Source: Bacillus sp. sid0103
Lineage (GTDB): Bacteria; Bacillota; Bacilli; Bacillales_B; DSM-18226
Direction of reading: 5' to 3'
NCBI RefSeq assembly: GCF_019219025.1
Contig: NZ_JAHUWN010000012.1
Location: forward strand, 1 to 64,000
Length of the DNA stretch: 64,000 nt
The notes beneath the pieces were generated by a model that did no database searches, was not told where the DNA came from, and saw only the letters and a list, made by a program, of their open reading frames with translations. How positions within the stretch are numbered: position 1 is the first letter of the stretch; each line of letters opens with the position of its first letter. The position numbers and the translations under genes are program-made. Below, piece after piece: positions 15,869-24,627 of this stretch.

Positions 15869-16771
15869 ATGCAGAGAGAAACCAGAGAGAAATTTGGATT
15901 ATTGTTGGGATTAGTAGGTGTTATTTGTTTTAGCTTAACGCTCCCTTCTACAAGAATTGCAGTAGAGTATTTTGGGACCACGGTCGTCGGTTTAGGAAGA
16001 ACAGTTCTTGCTGCTATTTTAGTAGCTGTGATATTTATTGTTCGAAAAGAAAAACTTCCTTCTCCTCGCCAATTCAAACATCTATTTATTGTTGCTGTTG
16101 GTGCAGTTTTAGGATTTCCACTCCTCACTTCTTGGGCAATGGAATCCTTGCCTGTTTCTCATGGAGCTGTGGAATTAGCCTTATTACCATTAGCAACAGC
16201 CGGATTTGCTATGTTTAGAGCTGGTGAAATCCCTTCTCTCAAATTCTGGCTTTCCAGTATAATCGGTTCTTTAGCTGTTATTGTGTATGCACTTCATCTT
16301 GGATTCGGTCAATTACAATTTGCCGATTTAGCTTTACTAGCAGCAGTGATTATACTTGGACTTAGTTACGCAGAAGGTGGGAGATTAGCGAAAGAATTAG
16401 GTAGCTGGCAAGTGATTGCTTGGGCGATTATGATCGGTGCTCCATTTTTCATTATTCCAGTTGGGCTAAACCTTACAACTGAAATGCTCCATGCTCCATT
16501 ACAAGCATGGGTTAGTTTTATTTATCTCGCAGTGGTTAGTCAATTTCTAGCATATGTTGCTTGGTATAGCGGAATGGCTATGGGCGGAATAGCAAGAGTT
16601 AGTCAGATTCAATACTTACAACCATTTTTGATGATTCTATTTTCAACAGTTTTTCTCGATGAATCCATCACATTTTTCACTCTTGTAATAGCAGTGTTTG
16701 TTGTCTATTCTGTTATATTAGGCAAAAATGCTCCCGTATCAAAAAAAGGATCACTATCAGAGAAAAACTAA
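15869..16771 (+). CDS. EamA-family (DMT) transporter
   Basis: A 300-residue membrane protein with about ten hydrophobic helices in two EamA repeats, typical of drug/metabolite transporters that export amino acids, metabolites or drugs. AGGTAGG precedes the ATG. It is divergent from the MocR-type gene and likely its target. After the last helix comes a short hydrophilic tail (KNAPVSKKGSLSEKN). No clear terminator follows. The substrate cannot be deduced; MocR pairing weakly suggests an amine or amino-acid-like compound. Confidence 0.88.
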   Translation: MQRETREKFGLLLGLVGVICFSLTLPSTRIAVEYFGTTVVGLGRTVLAAILVAVIFIVRKEKLPSPRQFKHLFIVAVGAVLGFPLLTSWAMESLPVSHGAVELALLPLATAGFAMFRAGEIPSLKFWLSSIIGSLAVIVYALHLGFGQLQFADLALLAAVIILGLSYAEGGRLAKELGSWQVIAWAIMIGAPFFIIPVGLNLTTEMLHAPLQAWVSFIYLAVVSQFLAYVAWYSGMAMGGIARVSQIQYLQPFLMILFSTVFLDESITFFTLVIAVFVVYSVILGKNAPVSKKGSLSEKN

Positions 16772-16858
16772 CTATTATTTATATTTCCTTATAATATTAA
16801 GCACGAAATTTGACATATAATCATTCAAAACATTGATATGGATCGTGTAGGTCAGGAG

Positions 16859-16895
16859 TTGTATATTTCCATTATTGTAAAATCGAAATATACAA
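16859..16895 (+). promoter_or_regulatory. 11-bp perfect inverted repeat in the uracil permease leader
   Basis: TTGTATATTTC (16859-16869) and GAAATATACAA (16885-16895) are exact reverse complements with a 15-base loop. An A-run rather than a T-run follows, so it is not a plus-strand terminator. A TTGACA at 16810-16815 upstream might be a -35, but no good -10 is spaced from it. An operator or a leader hairpin is possible. I found neither a PyrR-type site nor a purine riboswitch core. Confidence 0.45.
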
Positions 16896-16985
16896 AAAAT
16901 ACATTTTTCAACCGAGTATTTATTCTAAAAATAAATAGAAGAAATATATGATAAATGAAGGAACTATTAAAGGGGGGAAACACGA

Positions 16986-18155
16986 TTGAAAAAATTTTTA
17001 AGCGCAATTCCATTATCATTACAGCATTTGTTTGCAATGTTTGGTGCCACAGTTTTGGTGCCGGCACTAACTGGTCTTGATCCAGGAAGTGCACTTATTG
17101 CCAGTGGTTTAGGAACCTTGATTTTCCATCTTATTACACGCGGAAAGGTTCCTACGTATCTAGGTTCATCCTTTGCCTTTATTGCTCCGCTTGCGTTGTA
17201 TGTGGGGAAGTTACATTCACCGGGTCAAGCCGTTGCAGGTCTTATCAGCGTTTCCATTGTTTATGCCATTGTATCTATAATCATTTCATTTGTCGGCTTT
17301 GAAAAAGTCCGCAAGGTAATTCCTGCAGTTGTCGTTGGTCCTGTTGTAAGTATTATCGGTCTTTCGCTGGCAACCACGGCGGTGACCAACATGGCTTCGA
17401 CCCATTGGGATGTCGCTATCGTCAGCCTTCTTGCAGCGGTCATCGCAACGCTTGCAGGCACAAAGGTGATCCGCCTCTTGCCGCTTATAATCGGTCTTGC
17501 GGTAGGGTATGCTTATGCTTCGGTGCGTGGATTTGTTGATTTTCATACGATCGCCACTGCACCGACTTTTGCTCTTCCGCATGTCGTCATGCCGGAATTC
17601 ACGTGGGTCGTGATCCTCGGAATGGCGCCAATTGCCCTGGTTACCATCATCGAAGACCTTGGACATATGTTTGTACTAAATGAGATTACAGGAAAAGATG
17701 TGACAAAGAATCCTGGATTTTCAAGCATCCTATGGGGGAATGGCATTGCAACATTAATCTCCGGCTTCATCGGAGGACCTGCACAAACAACTTACGCGGA
17801 AAACCTCGGGGTTCTAGCCATCACACGCCAGTTTTCCAGTAGGATCGTTCAAGGCGCTGCTGTTCTTGCGATTCTTCTTGGCTTGTTCGGTAAAGTTGGA
17901 GCTGTTATCCAATCCATTCCAGTTGCAGTGATGGGAGGCATATGTATCCTGTTATTTGGTATGATCGCTGCCATGGGGATCCGTCACCTCATTGAGGAAA
18001 AAGTGAGTCTGGCTAATATGAAAAATTTGGTCATCGTCGCGATCATCTTCATCATCGGAATTGGATATGCTCATAATGGTATCGCCTACGCTACCATTGC
18101 TGGATTGCTCATCCATTGGCTCGTACCCGATTTTACGACAAAGAATGAACATTAA
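16986..18155 (+). CDS. Uracil permease (NCS2 family)
   Basis: A 389-residue NCS2 transporter close to UraA/PyrP: LSLQHLFAMFGATVLVPALTGLDPGSAL at the N-terminus (helix 1), the core segment EDLGHMFVLNEITGKDV (about 223-239) with the conserved E and H, and the GGPAQTTYAENLGVLAITR motif (about 262-280). It imports uracil with protons for salvage. The start is TTG 16986 after AAAGGGGGG. In B. subtilis pyrP lies in the pyr operon; here the gene is alone and its leader lacks an obvious PyrR attenuator, so this may be a second permease under other control. Confidence 0.9.
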   Translation: MKKFLSAIPLSLQHLFAMFGATVLVPALTGLDPGSALIASGLGTLIFHLITRGKVPTYLGSSFAFIAPLALYVGKLHSPGQAVAGLISVSIVYAIVSIIISFVGFEKVRKVIPAVVVGPVVSIIGLSLATTAVTNMASTHWDVAIVSLLAAVIATLAGTKVIRLLPLIIGLAVGYAYASVRGFVDFHTIATAPTFALPHVVMPEFTWVVILGMAPIALVTIIEDLGHMFVLNEITGKDVTKNPGFSSILWGNGIATLISGFIGGPAQTTYAENLGVLAITRQFSSRIVQGAAVLAILLGLFGKVGAVIQSIPVAVMGGICILLFGMIAAMGIRHLIEEKVSLANMKNLVIVAIIFIIGIGYAHNGIAYATIAGLLIHWLVPDFTTKNEH

Positions 18156-18159
18156 AATG

Positions 18160-18198
18160 AAAAAGCCATTCCAAACACTTGCAGCGGAATGGCTTTTT
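18160..18198 (+). terminator. Terminator of the uracil permease gene
   Basis: AAAAAGCCATTCC (18160-18172) pairs exactly with GGAATGGCTTTTT (18186-18198). Confidence 0.95.
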
Positions 18199-18502
18199 AT
18201 ATGTGCGTAAACAACTAGGTCAAAGGAAATGTTAACCTTTTTTTAATATTCTTAGAGAAGGATATCAATAAGAAACAAAATCCATGGAGTTAAAATAAAT
18301 AAAGTTAATTTGAAAAAAAGTATTTCCGGAAAAGAAGGCCGTATCCAATGTAGACGGGAGAGCCAATAATATTGATTGGTGCTGTGCGGGAGACTTTTTC
18401 TTTGTTTACTATAGAGCAGGATATAAACCATGGATAAATGGGCGAATTTTGAGTGAAGGGATTGGTAATAATATCTTCAAATTTGGGGGTGGATTAATAA
18501 AC
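18199..18502. other. Intergenic region with an open frame continuous with the next gene
   Basis: From about 18308 the frame of the following secreted-protein gene stays open (reading ...NNIDWCCAGDFFFVYYRAGY...), but no start codon with a ribosome binding site is present before 18503. It may be a chance open stretch or the remains of a fused upstream gene. No terminator or structured RNA is recognised. Confidence 0.35.
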
Positions 18503-19000
18503 ATGTTAAAAATCTCATCGGCATTGCTAGTCTTATTCTTTACTCATATAGGAATAATTCATGCACAAACTTTAAAAGAAATATCCTATCCGTGTAGCGT
18601 GGTTCTTAAGCCGGTTAGGGATATTCCCAATGCACAAGGGACTGGTTTAATTACAAAAGTTAAAAAGCCATATACGCCTGGTCCAACAAGTCCGATTAGA
18701 GAAAGGAAGAGTGTAGGTATTTATGCGGATTGGTTACCTTTACCTTCATCCTTTGGAGACTATGACCAATATGAGGGGTTTGCACGGATCATAGGGGAAA
18801 TCAGCTGGCGATTTAAGATGTATTCAGTTAAGGAGGACGCTCCGAGCTGGTTTGGTGGAACTCCTTGGGTAGGTAAAATCGAAGAGATATCTGCTTCGCT
18901 TCCTGTTAATACACGAGTGGAATTACGTCTTTCAAATTCAAAAACAAACAAGTTAGGACCTGTTATTTTGCAAAACACCCTACATCAATGCCATAAATAA
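18503..19000 (+). CDS. Secreted protein of unknown function
   Basis: A 165-residue protein starting at ATG 18503 after GGGGGTGG. A signal peptide MLKISSALLVLFFTHIGIIH with a probable cleavage after HAQ is clear. The mature part has an early and a late cysteine (YPCSVV, HQCHK), a Pro-rich linker (KKPYTPGPTSPIRERK) and aromatic, beta-like stretches. I do not recognise the family. An in-frame TTG at 18449 is open but lacks a ribosome binding site and would bury the signal peptide. The next gene starts 77 bases after the stop and may be co-transcribed. Confidence 0.65.
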   Translation: MLKISSALLVLFFTHIGIIHAQTLKEISYPCSVVLKPVRDIPNAQGTGLITKVKKPYTPGPTSPIRERKSVGIYADWLPLPSSFGDYDQYEGFARIIGEISWRFKMYSVKEDAPSWFGGTPWVGKIEEISASLPVNTRVELRLSNSKTNKLGPVILQNTLHQCHK

Positions 19001-19076
19001 AGTGGAGTGCTTAAATTTTGTGCTGCATGGATGGCTAAGGGGCATTAGTAAAAAAATAATAAAGGGTGATTTAATA

Positions 19077-19544
19077 ATGAATATACAAGTCAAACTGAAG
19101 GATATAATTGAGGAAATGGAAATACAGTTCGAAGAGTCACGTTCCTTACTTAATATTAAAACAGGTGAAATAGTGTTAGTTAATTCGGAGGACTTGAGAG
19201 CTGTTGAAGAAGAAAAACCATTTGATCATTTACCTGAATGGGAACGAGAAAATAGAATTATTGCAATTGATGTCGTTGAAAACTTTGAAAATTACATAGA
19301 GTTACCTACTAAATATGAAGTGAATGAATATGAAATAATGGAAAACTATTGCCTAACAGTAAGTGATCAACGTAAGCAGGAATCCTTATTAAGAGCAATT
19401 AAAGGAAAGGGTGCATTTAGAAGATTTAAGGACAAAATAATAGACTTTGATATGGAAGATCAATGGTATTCATACCGTGACGAGCGTTTTATACAAATTG
19501 CGATTGAATGGTGTAAGGAAAATAAAATAAACTTTATTGAATAG
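19077..19544 (+). CDS. UPF0158-type protein
   Basis: A 155-residue acidic cytosolic protein. The pattern SLLNIKTGEIVLV..., ELPTKYEVNEYEIMENY, GAFRRFKD and QWYSYRDERFIQIAIEWCKENKI matches the UPF0158 family, whose function is unknown. I start at ATG 19077, 8-10 bases after AAAGGGTGA; the frame is open upstream to 19002 without a better site. The gene ends in a strong hairpin terminator. Confidence 0.8.
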   Translation: MNIQVKLKDIIEEMEIQFEESRSLLNIKTGEIVLVNSEDLRAVEEEKPFDHLPEWERENRIIAIDVVENFENYIELPTKYEVNEYEIMENYCLTVSDQRKQESLLRAIKGKGAFRRFKDKIIDFDMEDQWYSYRDERFIQIAIEWCKENKINFIE

Positions 19545-19555
19545 AAATGACAGGG

Positions 19556-19588
19556 GGCGATTACTAAACTAAAGAGTAATCGCCTTTT
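19556..19588 (+). terminator. Terminator of the UPF0158-type gene
   Basis: GGCGATTACT (19556-19565) pairs exactly with AGTAATCGCC (19575-19584), followed by TTTT. Confidence 0.92.
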
Positions 19589-19825
19589 CTCCTTATTAAA
19601 GTAAGGTGCAGTTAAAGAAGAGAAATATATTAGTAAACCTGGCATCATTGAGGTTCAAAGAATAGCCTAAAGTGAAAGAACAATGCTGCCAAGAACTGTC
19701 GGCTTTTCTTATTGAAGGAACGAAGCAGTTTAGTCTCATAGGCATAATGTAGGGAAATTAGGTATATTTTAATCACCTTGTAAATAAGAATAGACCAAAT
19801 GGAGTTTATTCCGGGGGGTAATCTA

Positions 19826-20674
19826 ATGAATGGTGATGATACCGTTTTGCATGCTGATACAGGTGTTACATCAGTTATGTTTGTTGAGCGTTCATTAAAT
19901 GAAATACGTTTTTGGGCTAGGATCATGAAAGAGCATTCTTTATTTCTTCGATTAGGATTTAGAGCAGAGGATACTCAACTAATTCAAGAGGCTAACCAAT
20001 TTTATCGATTATTTGAACACATCGAACAAACTGCACATTCCTTTAATAATCAGACTGACCCCGAACAAATAAGAAGATTTAATTCAGAGGTACAACAAGC
20101 TGCAACTAATATTTTCGTATTTAAACGGAAAGTATTAGGACTAATTCTCACATGCAAATTGCCGGGGGCAAATAATTTCCCACTATTAGTTGACCATACA
20201 AGTAGGGAAGCTAATTATTTTAGAAAACGATTAATTGAATTAAATGAAGGAAAATTACAATCGCTTCCAGATGCCATTATTAAAGAAAATGTCTTCTTCT
20301 TAAGGATTATGGCAGACCATGCCAAATTTATTGGACATCTACTGGATCCGTCCGAAAGGAAGCTAGTTGATGTAGCACGGAATTTCAGCAATGATTTTGA
20401 TCAATTGCTGTATCAAGCAAAGGACTTAGAATCTATGAAGCCACAATCTCAGACAGTTCCTCTTTTAGATCAATTCCTTGATCAAAATCGGGTGTCGGTA
20501 TCATCTCTTAGGGACTTCAAGAAAACAGCCCGTGATTTAATTGAGCAATGTAAAATAAAGAGCATTATTCATCCTCTGTTAGCTGACCATGTTTTCCGTG
20601 AAGCTGATAGATTCCTAGAAATCATTGATATGTTTGACGCACATCTTACAGGAGGTAGCTCACAACCTGGATAA
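19826..20674 (+). CDS. DUF2935-family protein
   Basis: A 282-residue all-helical protein starting at ATG 19826 after GGGGGG. It shows a duplicated pattern of helices with E-x-x-x-x-x-x-x-x-x-H and H-x-x-R-E-A motifs: SLNEIRFWARIMKEHSLFL, DHTSREANYFRKRL, ENVFFLRIMADHAKFIGHLL and DHVFREADRFLEII. This is the DUF2935 family, common in Bacilli and Clostridia; the paired E/H helices resemble ferritin-like metal sites, suggesting iron or manganese binding, but no function is established. It is monocistronic. Confidence 0.85.
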   Translation: MNGDDTVLHADTGVTSVMFVERSLNEIRFWARIMKEHSLFLRLGFRAEDTQLIQEANQFYRLFEHIEQTAHSFNNQTDPEQIRRFNSEVQQAATNIFVFKRKVLGLILTCKLPGANNFPLLVDHTSREANYFRKRLIELNEGKLQSLPDAIIKENVFFLRIMADHAKFIGHLLDPSERKLVDVARNFSNDFDQLLYQAKDLESMKPQSQTVPLLDQFLDQNRVSVSSLRDFKKTARDLIEQCKIKSIIHPLLADHVFREADRFLEIIDMFDAHLTGGSSQPG

Positions 20675-20807
20675 TATTTTTTGAGGACGCATATAAAAAA
20701 TTAGTTTAAATGCAGAATGTTGGAGATCCAGAGGTAACATCACTCATGATTAATACAATTATGCGTAACTAAATTACAATAAATTTAACGGGGATGTTAA
20801 AAGAAGG

Positions 20808-20831
20808 GGATTGCTGCGGCGATCCTTTTTT
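20808..20831 (+). terminator. Orphan terminator hairpin
   Basis: GGATTGC (20808-20814) pairs with GCGATCC (20819-20825), loop TGCG, followed by six T. It is 134 bases past the DUF2935 stop and may serve it, or be a leftover of a lost gene. Confidence 0.7.
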
Positions 20832-20847
20832 GTTATTCAGCTAGAGT

Positions 20848-20955
20848 GGCATCCTGTGGGAGGACGGGGCAGGGGAGACCCCGCAGAAGCGCGGCGACGA
20901 AGAGCCTCCCCGGACTGCCCGCGAACCACCGCGCCTGGAGCGGAAATCAACAGGC
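20848..20955. repeat. GC-rich dispersed intergenic element, copy 1 (5' truncated)
   Basis: A strikingly G+C-rich segment in an A+T-rich gap, ending GAGCGGAAATCAACAGG. The reverse complement of 63444-63569 has the same order of blocks (GGAGGACGG, CAGGGGAGAC, CCCGCGAACC, CTGGAGCG, AAATCAACAGGC). From memory this matches a widespread Bacillus intergenic repeat typically bounded by CTGTTGATT/AATCAACAG; the left boundary is missing here. The remainder of 20675-21117 holds only the hairpin at 20808. Confidence 0.8.
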
Positions 20956-21117
20956 AATTTTAACAGAGTCTAAAATATAAGGATAATTAAAAGTTTGAGC
21001 TTTTCAAATATTGTACTATGATAAATTTAATACCATTGTTTGAGTTGAGCAATCGTATGGTGTAGTGACCTTTACTCTTACACAATCTAGATAACATTTA
21101 CCTAAGGAGTGTTTATT

Positions 21118-22329
21118 ATGGCATGTGTTTTGTTTATTAATGGTGGATCAGAAGGACATATCAATCCAACTATTGGTGTTGTGCAGGAGCTTATATCGCG
21201 TGGGGAAGAGGTAGTGTACTTTACGATAGAAGCTTTTCGAGAGCGTATTGAGAAGACGGGAGCTACTGTACGAACATTTGACGGTGAAAAATTTATAAAA
21301 GCTTTTATCTCAGGTGGAAGAAATCATTTACTCGAAAGAATCAACGGTCTTTTGCATACGGCAGATATCATGATACCTAGTGTTCTGAAGCAAATCGAAG
21401 GAGAACATTTTGATTATATCATCCACGATTCCATGTTTGGTTGTGGACGTTTACTTGCACAAATACTTAAACTTCCGGCAATTAATTCTTGTACTTCATT
21501 TGCGCAGACAAAAGCTTCATTTGATAAAATGTTGGAACATCTTTCACAAAATGTCCCAACAGAAATTGTTAAAACGATAAATGATGATTTTCAAAACCTG
21601 ACTACAAAGATTAAAGAAAAATATGATGTGGAAATCCGTTCTCCTTATGAAGTTTTTTGTAACCCTGCACCACTTACAATCATTTATACAACTAGGGAGT
21701 TTCAACCCTTTGGAGAAACGTTTGACCAAACTTACAAATTTGTAGGTCCATCCATCTCTTTACGACCAACGCAAGAAAACTTCGACCTAACTGCAATCAA
21801 GGGGAAAGGACTGATTTACATTTCACTGGGTACTGTCTTTAACCAAGCAATTGATTTCTATAAGCTTTGTTTTAAGGCATTTTGGAATACTGATCATGCC
21901 GTTGTCATGTCTATTGGGGAAAAAGTTCAAATATCTGATTTGGGGGAGATTCCAAAAAACTTCATTGTTAAGAATTACGTTCCACAAACTGAGGTGCTGA
22001 AACACACTAAATTATTTATCACACATGGTGGAATGAACAGTACCAATGAAGGTCTCTATTACGGGGTACCGCTAATTGTAATCCCACAAAGCGCGGATCA
22101 GCCGATAATTGCCGGGCAAGTTACCAATATTGGAGCCGGTATTAAATTACAAATGCAAAACTTGACTGCAAATCAACTACGTGAGGCCGTAGATCATGTG
22201 TTAAACCACCCATCTTTCCATAAAGCTGTTGCAAATATTAGGGAATCCTTTCAAAAATCGGGTGGGTATCAACAAGCTGTTAATGAGATTTTCGGATTTA
22301 AAAGTGAATATCTAAATTTAAATATGTAA
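21118..22329 (+). CDS. Macrolide-type glycosyltransferase (GT1, YjiC-like)
   Basis: A 403-residue GT-B enzyme of family GT1 starting at ATG 21118 after AAGGAGTG. The N-terminal domain begins VLFINGGSEGHINPTIGVV, typical of the MGT group, and the C-terminal nucleotide-sugar motif is THGGMNSTNEGLYYGVPLIV followed by PQSADQPI. Relatives such as B. subtilis YjiC glucosylate macrolides, flavonoids and other hydroxylated small molecules using UDP-glucose, giving detoxification. It stands alone without a resistance transporter next to it. The natural acceptor is unknown. Confidence 0.88.
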   Translation: MACVLFINGGSEGHINPTIGVVQELISRGEEVVYFTIEAFRERIEKTGATVRTFDGEKFIKAFISGGRNHLLERINGLLHTADIMIPSVLKQIEGEHFDYIIHDSMFGCGRLLAQILKLPAINSCTSFAQTKASFDKMLEHLSQNVPTEIVKTINDDFQNLTTKIKEKYDVEIRSPYEVFCNPAPLTIIYTTREFQPFGETFDQTYKFVGPSISLRPTQENFDLTAIKGKGLIYISLGTVFNQAIDFYKLCFKAFWNTDHAVVMSIGEKVQISDLGEIPKNFIVKNYVPQTEVLKHTKLFITHGGMNSTNEGLYYGVPLIVIPQSADQPIIAGQVTNIGAGIKLQMQNLTANQLREAVDHVLNHPSFHKAVANIRESFQKSGGYQQAVNEIFGFKSEYLNLNM

Positions 22330-22686
22330 CAACTGCCTTCATTGTTGACTTTTTCTTAGTGGATACAGCATCTTCTTTTTTAATTGCATTAATGGAACAA
22401 TAGTCAGATTGCAAAGTACTTAAAGTAACGGGTATAAGAGTTGAAGACCCAGCTGTTAAACCATTACAGAAACTAATGGGAGCGAATTTTCAGAACCAGT
22501 TGTTATTACGTTTTAGTTTTGATATAGCTTAAAACATACATATGTATTTTTACGGCTGGAATAAGATATTATTCTAATTGAAGATTCATAACTGGAATTT
22601 TTGTCAATGCTGGCAGACTTATAAAAGCAAATAGCCGTGTATATGTCAGATTTATTAAAGAATATGGGGAGTAGCTAGGTAAGAAA
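22330..22686. other. Intergenic region with a possible gene tail
   Basis: No intact gene. At 22404-22532 the plus strand reads a 42-codon open stretch (VTGIRVEDPAVKPLQKLMGA...) ending in TAA, with a stop just upstream and no start codon. Its codon content looks protein-like, so it may be a C-terminal relic of an unidentified gene. Confidence 0.35.
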
Positions 22687-22872
22687 ATGAAGGTATATAA
22701 GCTAAAGAATAATTTTAAAGGTATAAAAAAGGGAACACAATTCTATTTGATTGCTGAATCTGAATTTATAGGTGTCAAAGATTTTGTTTTACGAACTAAA
22801 GACTTAGCAATCAGGATATCAATTAATGAAAGGGAGCTGCATAACAATTTTATTTTATTGAATTATAGGTGA
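22687..22872 (+). CDS. Small basic hypothetical protein
   Basis: A 61-residue Lys-rich protein (MKVYKLKNNFKGIKKGTQFYLIAESEF...) with alternating hydrophobics, suggesting a small beta barrel. The upstream GGGGAGTAG is about 14 bases from the ATG, so initiation is weakly supported. A terminator lies 46 bases after its stop. I do not recognise the family. Confidence 0.45.
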   Translation: MKVYKLKNNFKGIKKGTQFYLIAESEFIGVKDFVLRTKDLAIRISINERELHNNFILLNYR

Positions 22873-22917
22873 ACAGTTTGACCAGTTAAATCTATTGAAG
22901 TAAAGAGTGAAAGATCC

Positions 22918-22941
22918 AGCTGCCATAATGGTGGCTTTTTT
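22918..22941 (+). terminator. Terminator hairpin
   Basis: AGCTGCC (22918-22924) pairs with GGTGGCT (22930-22936) with two G-U pairs, followed by six T. Confidence 0.7.
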
Positions 22942-23347
22942 CTTAAAAACAAAAAAACCCCACACACAGAGGAGTAGGGAATTTCAAAACAGTAAATTAA
23001 ATGGTAAACACAGTGTAGCACACATTTTGGGAAACTCCTAATTCTTTTTTGTTCATTTTAGAGTTTTTAGATTGTAATTTCTGACCAACGGCCAGATTCA
23101 TTTGTAAATCTCCTCCACCAACATAAAAAAATCACCGGTAGCCCTAGTTCCTTCTTGTAGTATCATAGCTTCGCTTATAATATTAGATCAAAGTCCCAAC
23201 CAGCCAACATGTTTCCAAAAGTAGGGGGACTGTTTAGCTGAAGGGATCTTTTACAAGTGAAAATGGGTTAAACCGATAATTTGTCAACATCATATTAATG
23301 TTAAAATTATTTATTCTTACGAATCCTACTAAAGAGGTGGCAAAAAA
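22942..23347. other. Intergenic region without recognisable gene
   Basis: A 406-base gap ahead of the LtrA-like gene. I see no coding frame with a start signal. Short AT-rich stretches and a GGAGTAG/CTACTCC-like partial symmetry occur, but nothing convincing. Confidence 0.4.
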
Positions 23348-24439
23348 ATGGAAGAAAAGAAAGTGACATGGTTAGAGCTTTTTGAAGATTTACTGTTTGT
23401 AGCGGCAGTTGCTACCGCCACTCACGTTTTGTTTCATGTTGAAAATGGATATATTCCTTTCGAATATCTATTGAAATTCATGCTGATATTTATTCCCATC
23501 TGGTGGGCATGGACCGGGCAAACTATGTTCACAAACAGGTTTGGCAAAGATCTTTTGCATCAGCGAATGTTCATGATTACTCAAATGTTTTTTGTTTTGA
23601 TTATGACTTCGAGCTTATCAGTGGATTTTGATCATTATTACATGTCTTTTCTAATCGGGTATATCGGATTAAGATCACTAACAGCTATACAGTATCTCGT
23701 TGTCCACCGACTGGAGCAAGGAGATGCAAAGAAAGTATCAAGATTCTTGGGTACATACTTTTGGATTGGAATTATCATTTCATCCCTTTCTATCTTTTTT
23801 AGTTCATGGGTTCGATATGCGGTGTTGTATGCAGGAATTCTTGTTGACATGATTGTTCCAATAATTGGACGCAAGTATTTAGTAAAAGTTCCGACTCATA
23901 CTGCCCATTTATTAGAACGTTTTGCTCTGTTGACCTTGATTCTCTTTGGCGAATCGGTCGTCAGCATCCTTTCTGTGCTGGAGCCGCAAAAAGGGGATTG
24001 GAATTCCATATCATTTTCCATCAGTTCATTCATTGTTATCCTCGCTATGTGGTGGCAGTATTTTGACAATGTAGAAAAGAAAGTGAATAAATTGGTGCAG
24101 GGGACAGGGCAAACCATTGTCTACGGACACTTATTAATCCTTATGTCCTTAAGCATGATTGCAGCGTCCATCAAGCTAATGTATTTACAAAAGACAGATT
24201 ACTCGTTTATGTTATATTTTTTATTCGGATCGGTACTGCTTTATTTCGCGGCAACCTCACTTGTTTTTCATCAATATAGGCACAAACTACACCGCTTGAA
24301 GCTGTATCACTTAGGAGGATTTCTTGGAATTTTGACTGCTTTTTTTATCATCAATCTCATAACAGTTGTTCCAAATATTATGATTATGGGTGAACTGGCG
24401 CTTTTTTTTAGTATCTACGCCAAAATCACAACCGCGTAA
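23348..24439 (+). CDS. LtrA-family (low temperature requirement A) membrane protein
   Basis: A 363-residue protein with about ten hydrophobic helices. The N-terminal signature KVTWLELFEDLLFVAAVATATH and the segment ERFALLTLILFGESVVSIL are typical of the LtrA family, first linked to cold growth in Listeria; the biochemical function is unknown. The length agrees with the family. AGAGGTGG lies 8-9 bases before the ATG. It is monocistronic and followed by an unstructured gap before the converging permease operon. Confidence 0.85.
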   Translation: MEEKKVTWLELFEDLLFVAAVATATHVLFHVENGYIPFEYLLKFMLIFIPIWWAWTGQTMFTNRFGKDLLHQRMFMITQMFFVLIMTSSLSVDFDHYYMSFLIGYIGLRSLTAIQYLVVHRLEQGDAKKVSRFLGTYFWIGIIISSLSIFFSSWVRYAVLYAGILVDMIVPIIGRKYLVKVPTHTAHLLERFALLTLILFGESVVSILSVLEPQKGDWNSISFSISSFIVILAMWWQYFDNVEKKVNKLVQGTGQTIVYGHLLILMSLSMIAASIKLMYLQKTDYSFMLYFLFGSVLLYFAATSLVFHQYRHKLHRLKLYHLGGFLGILTAFFIINLITVVPNIMIMGELALFFSIYAKITTA

Positions 24440-24627
24440 TTAAAGAGCAGATAGATGATCTTGAGTCATCTGGAGAGTAGGAGCAAGTAAAAACAGACCG
24501 GAACTCAGTTCAAGTTTCTTGCTGCGGTTTGTCTAGTAATTATAAAGGAAAGAGCTTCTTCCATAAAACTATTTAGAGATGATAGATCACCTATTTTCAA
24601 ATAATAAATTGGATTGATCAAATCTTT

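Noticed and set aside
16801..16900. Purine riboswitch ahead of the uracil permease
   Set aside because: TATAAT and GATATGG fragments occur, but the GTTTCTACC and closing elements are missing.
17286..17770. Long minus-strand frames inside the uracil permease gene
   Set aside because: Antisense to an intact NCS2 gene; no ribosome binding site; odd composition.
19002..19076. Longer start for the UPF0158-type gene at 19002
   Set aside because: No ribosome binding site; the 19077 ATG has AAAGGGTGA and matches the expected family start.
20848..20955. CRISPR, rRNA or tRNA in the GC-rich block
   Set aside because: No repeat-spacer periodicity, no tRNA cloverleaf and no rRNA-like sequence; it pairs with the element at 63.4 kb instead.
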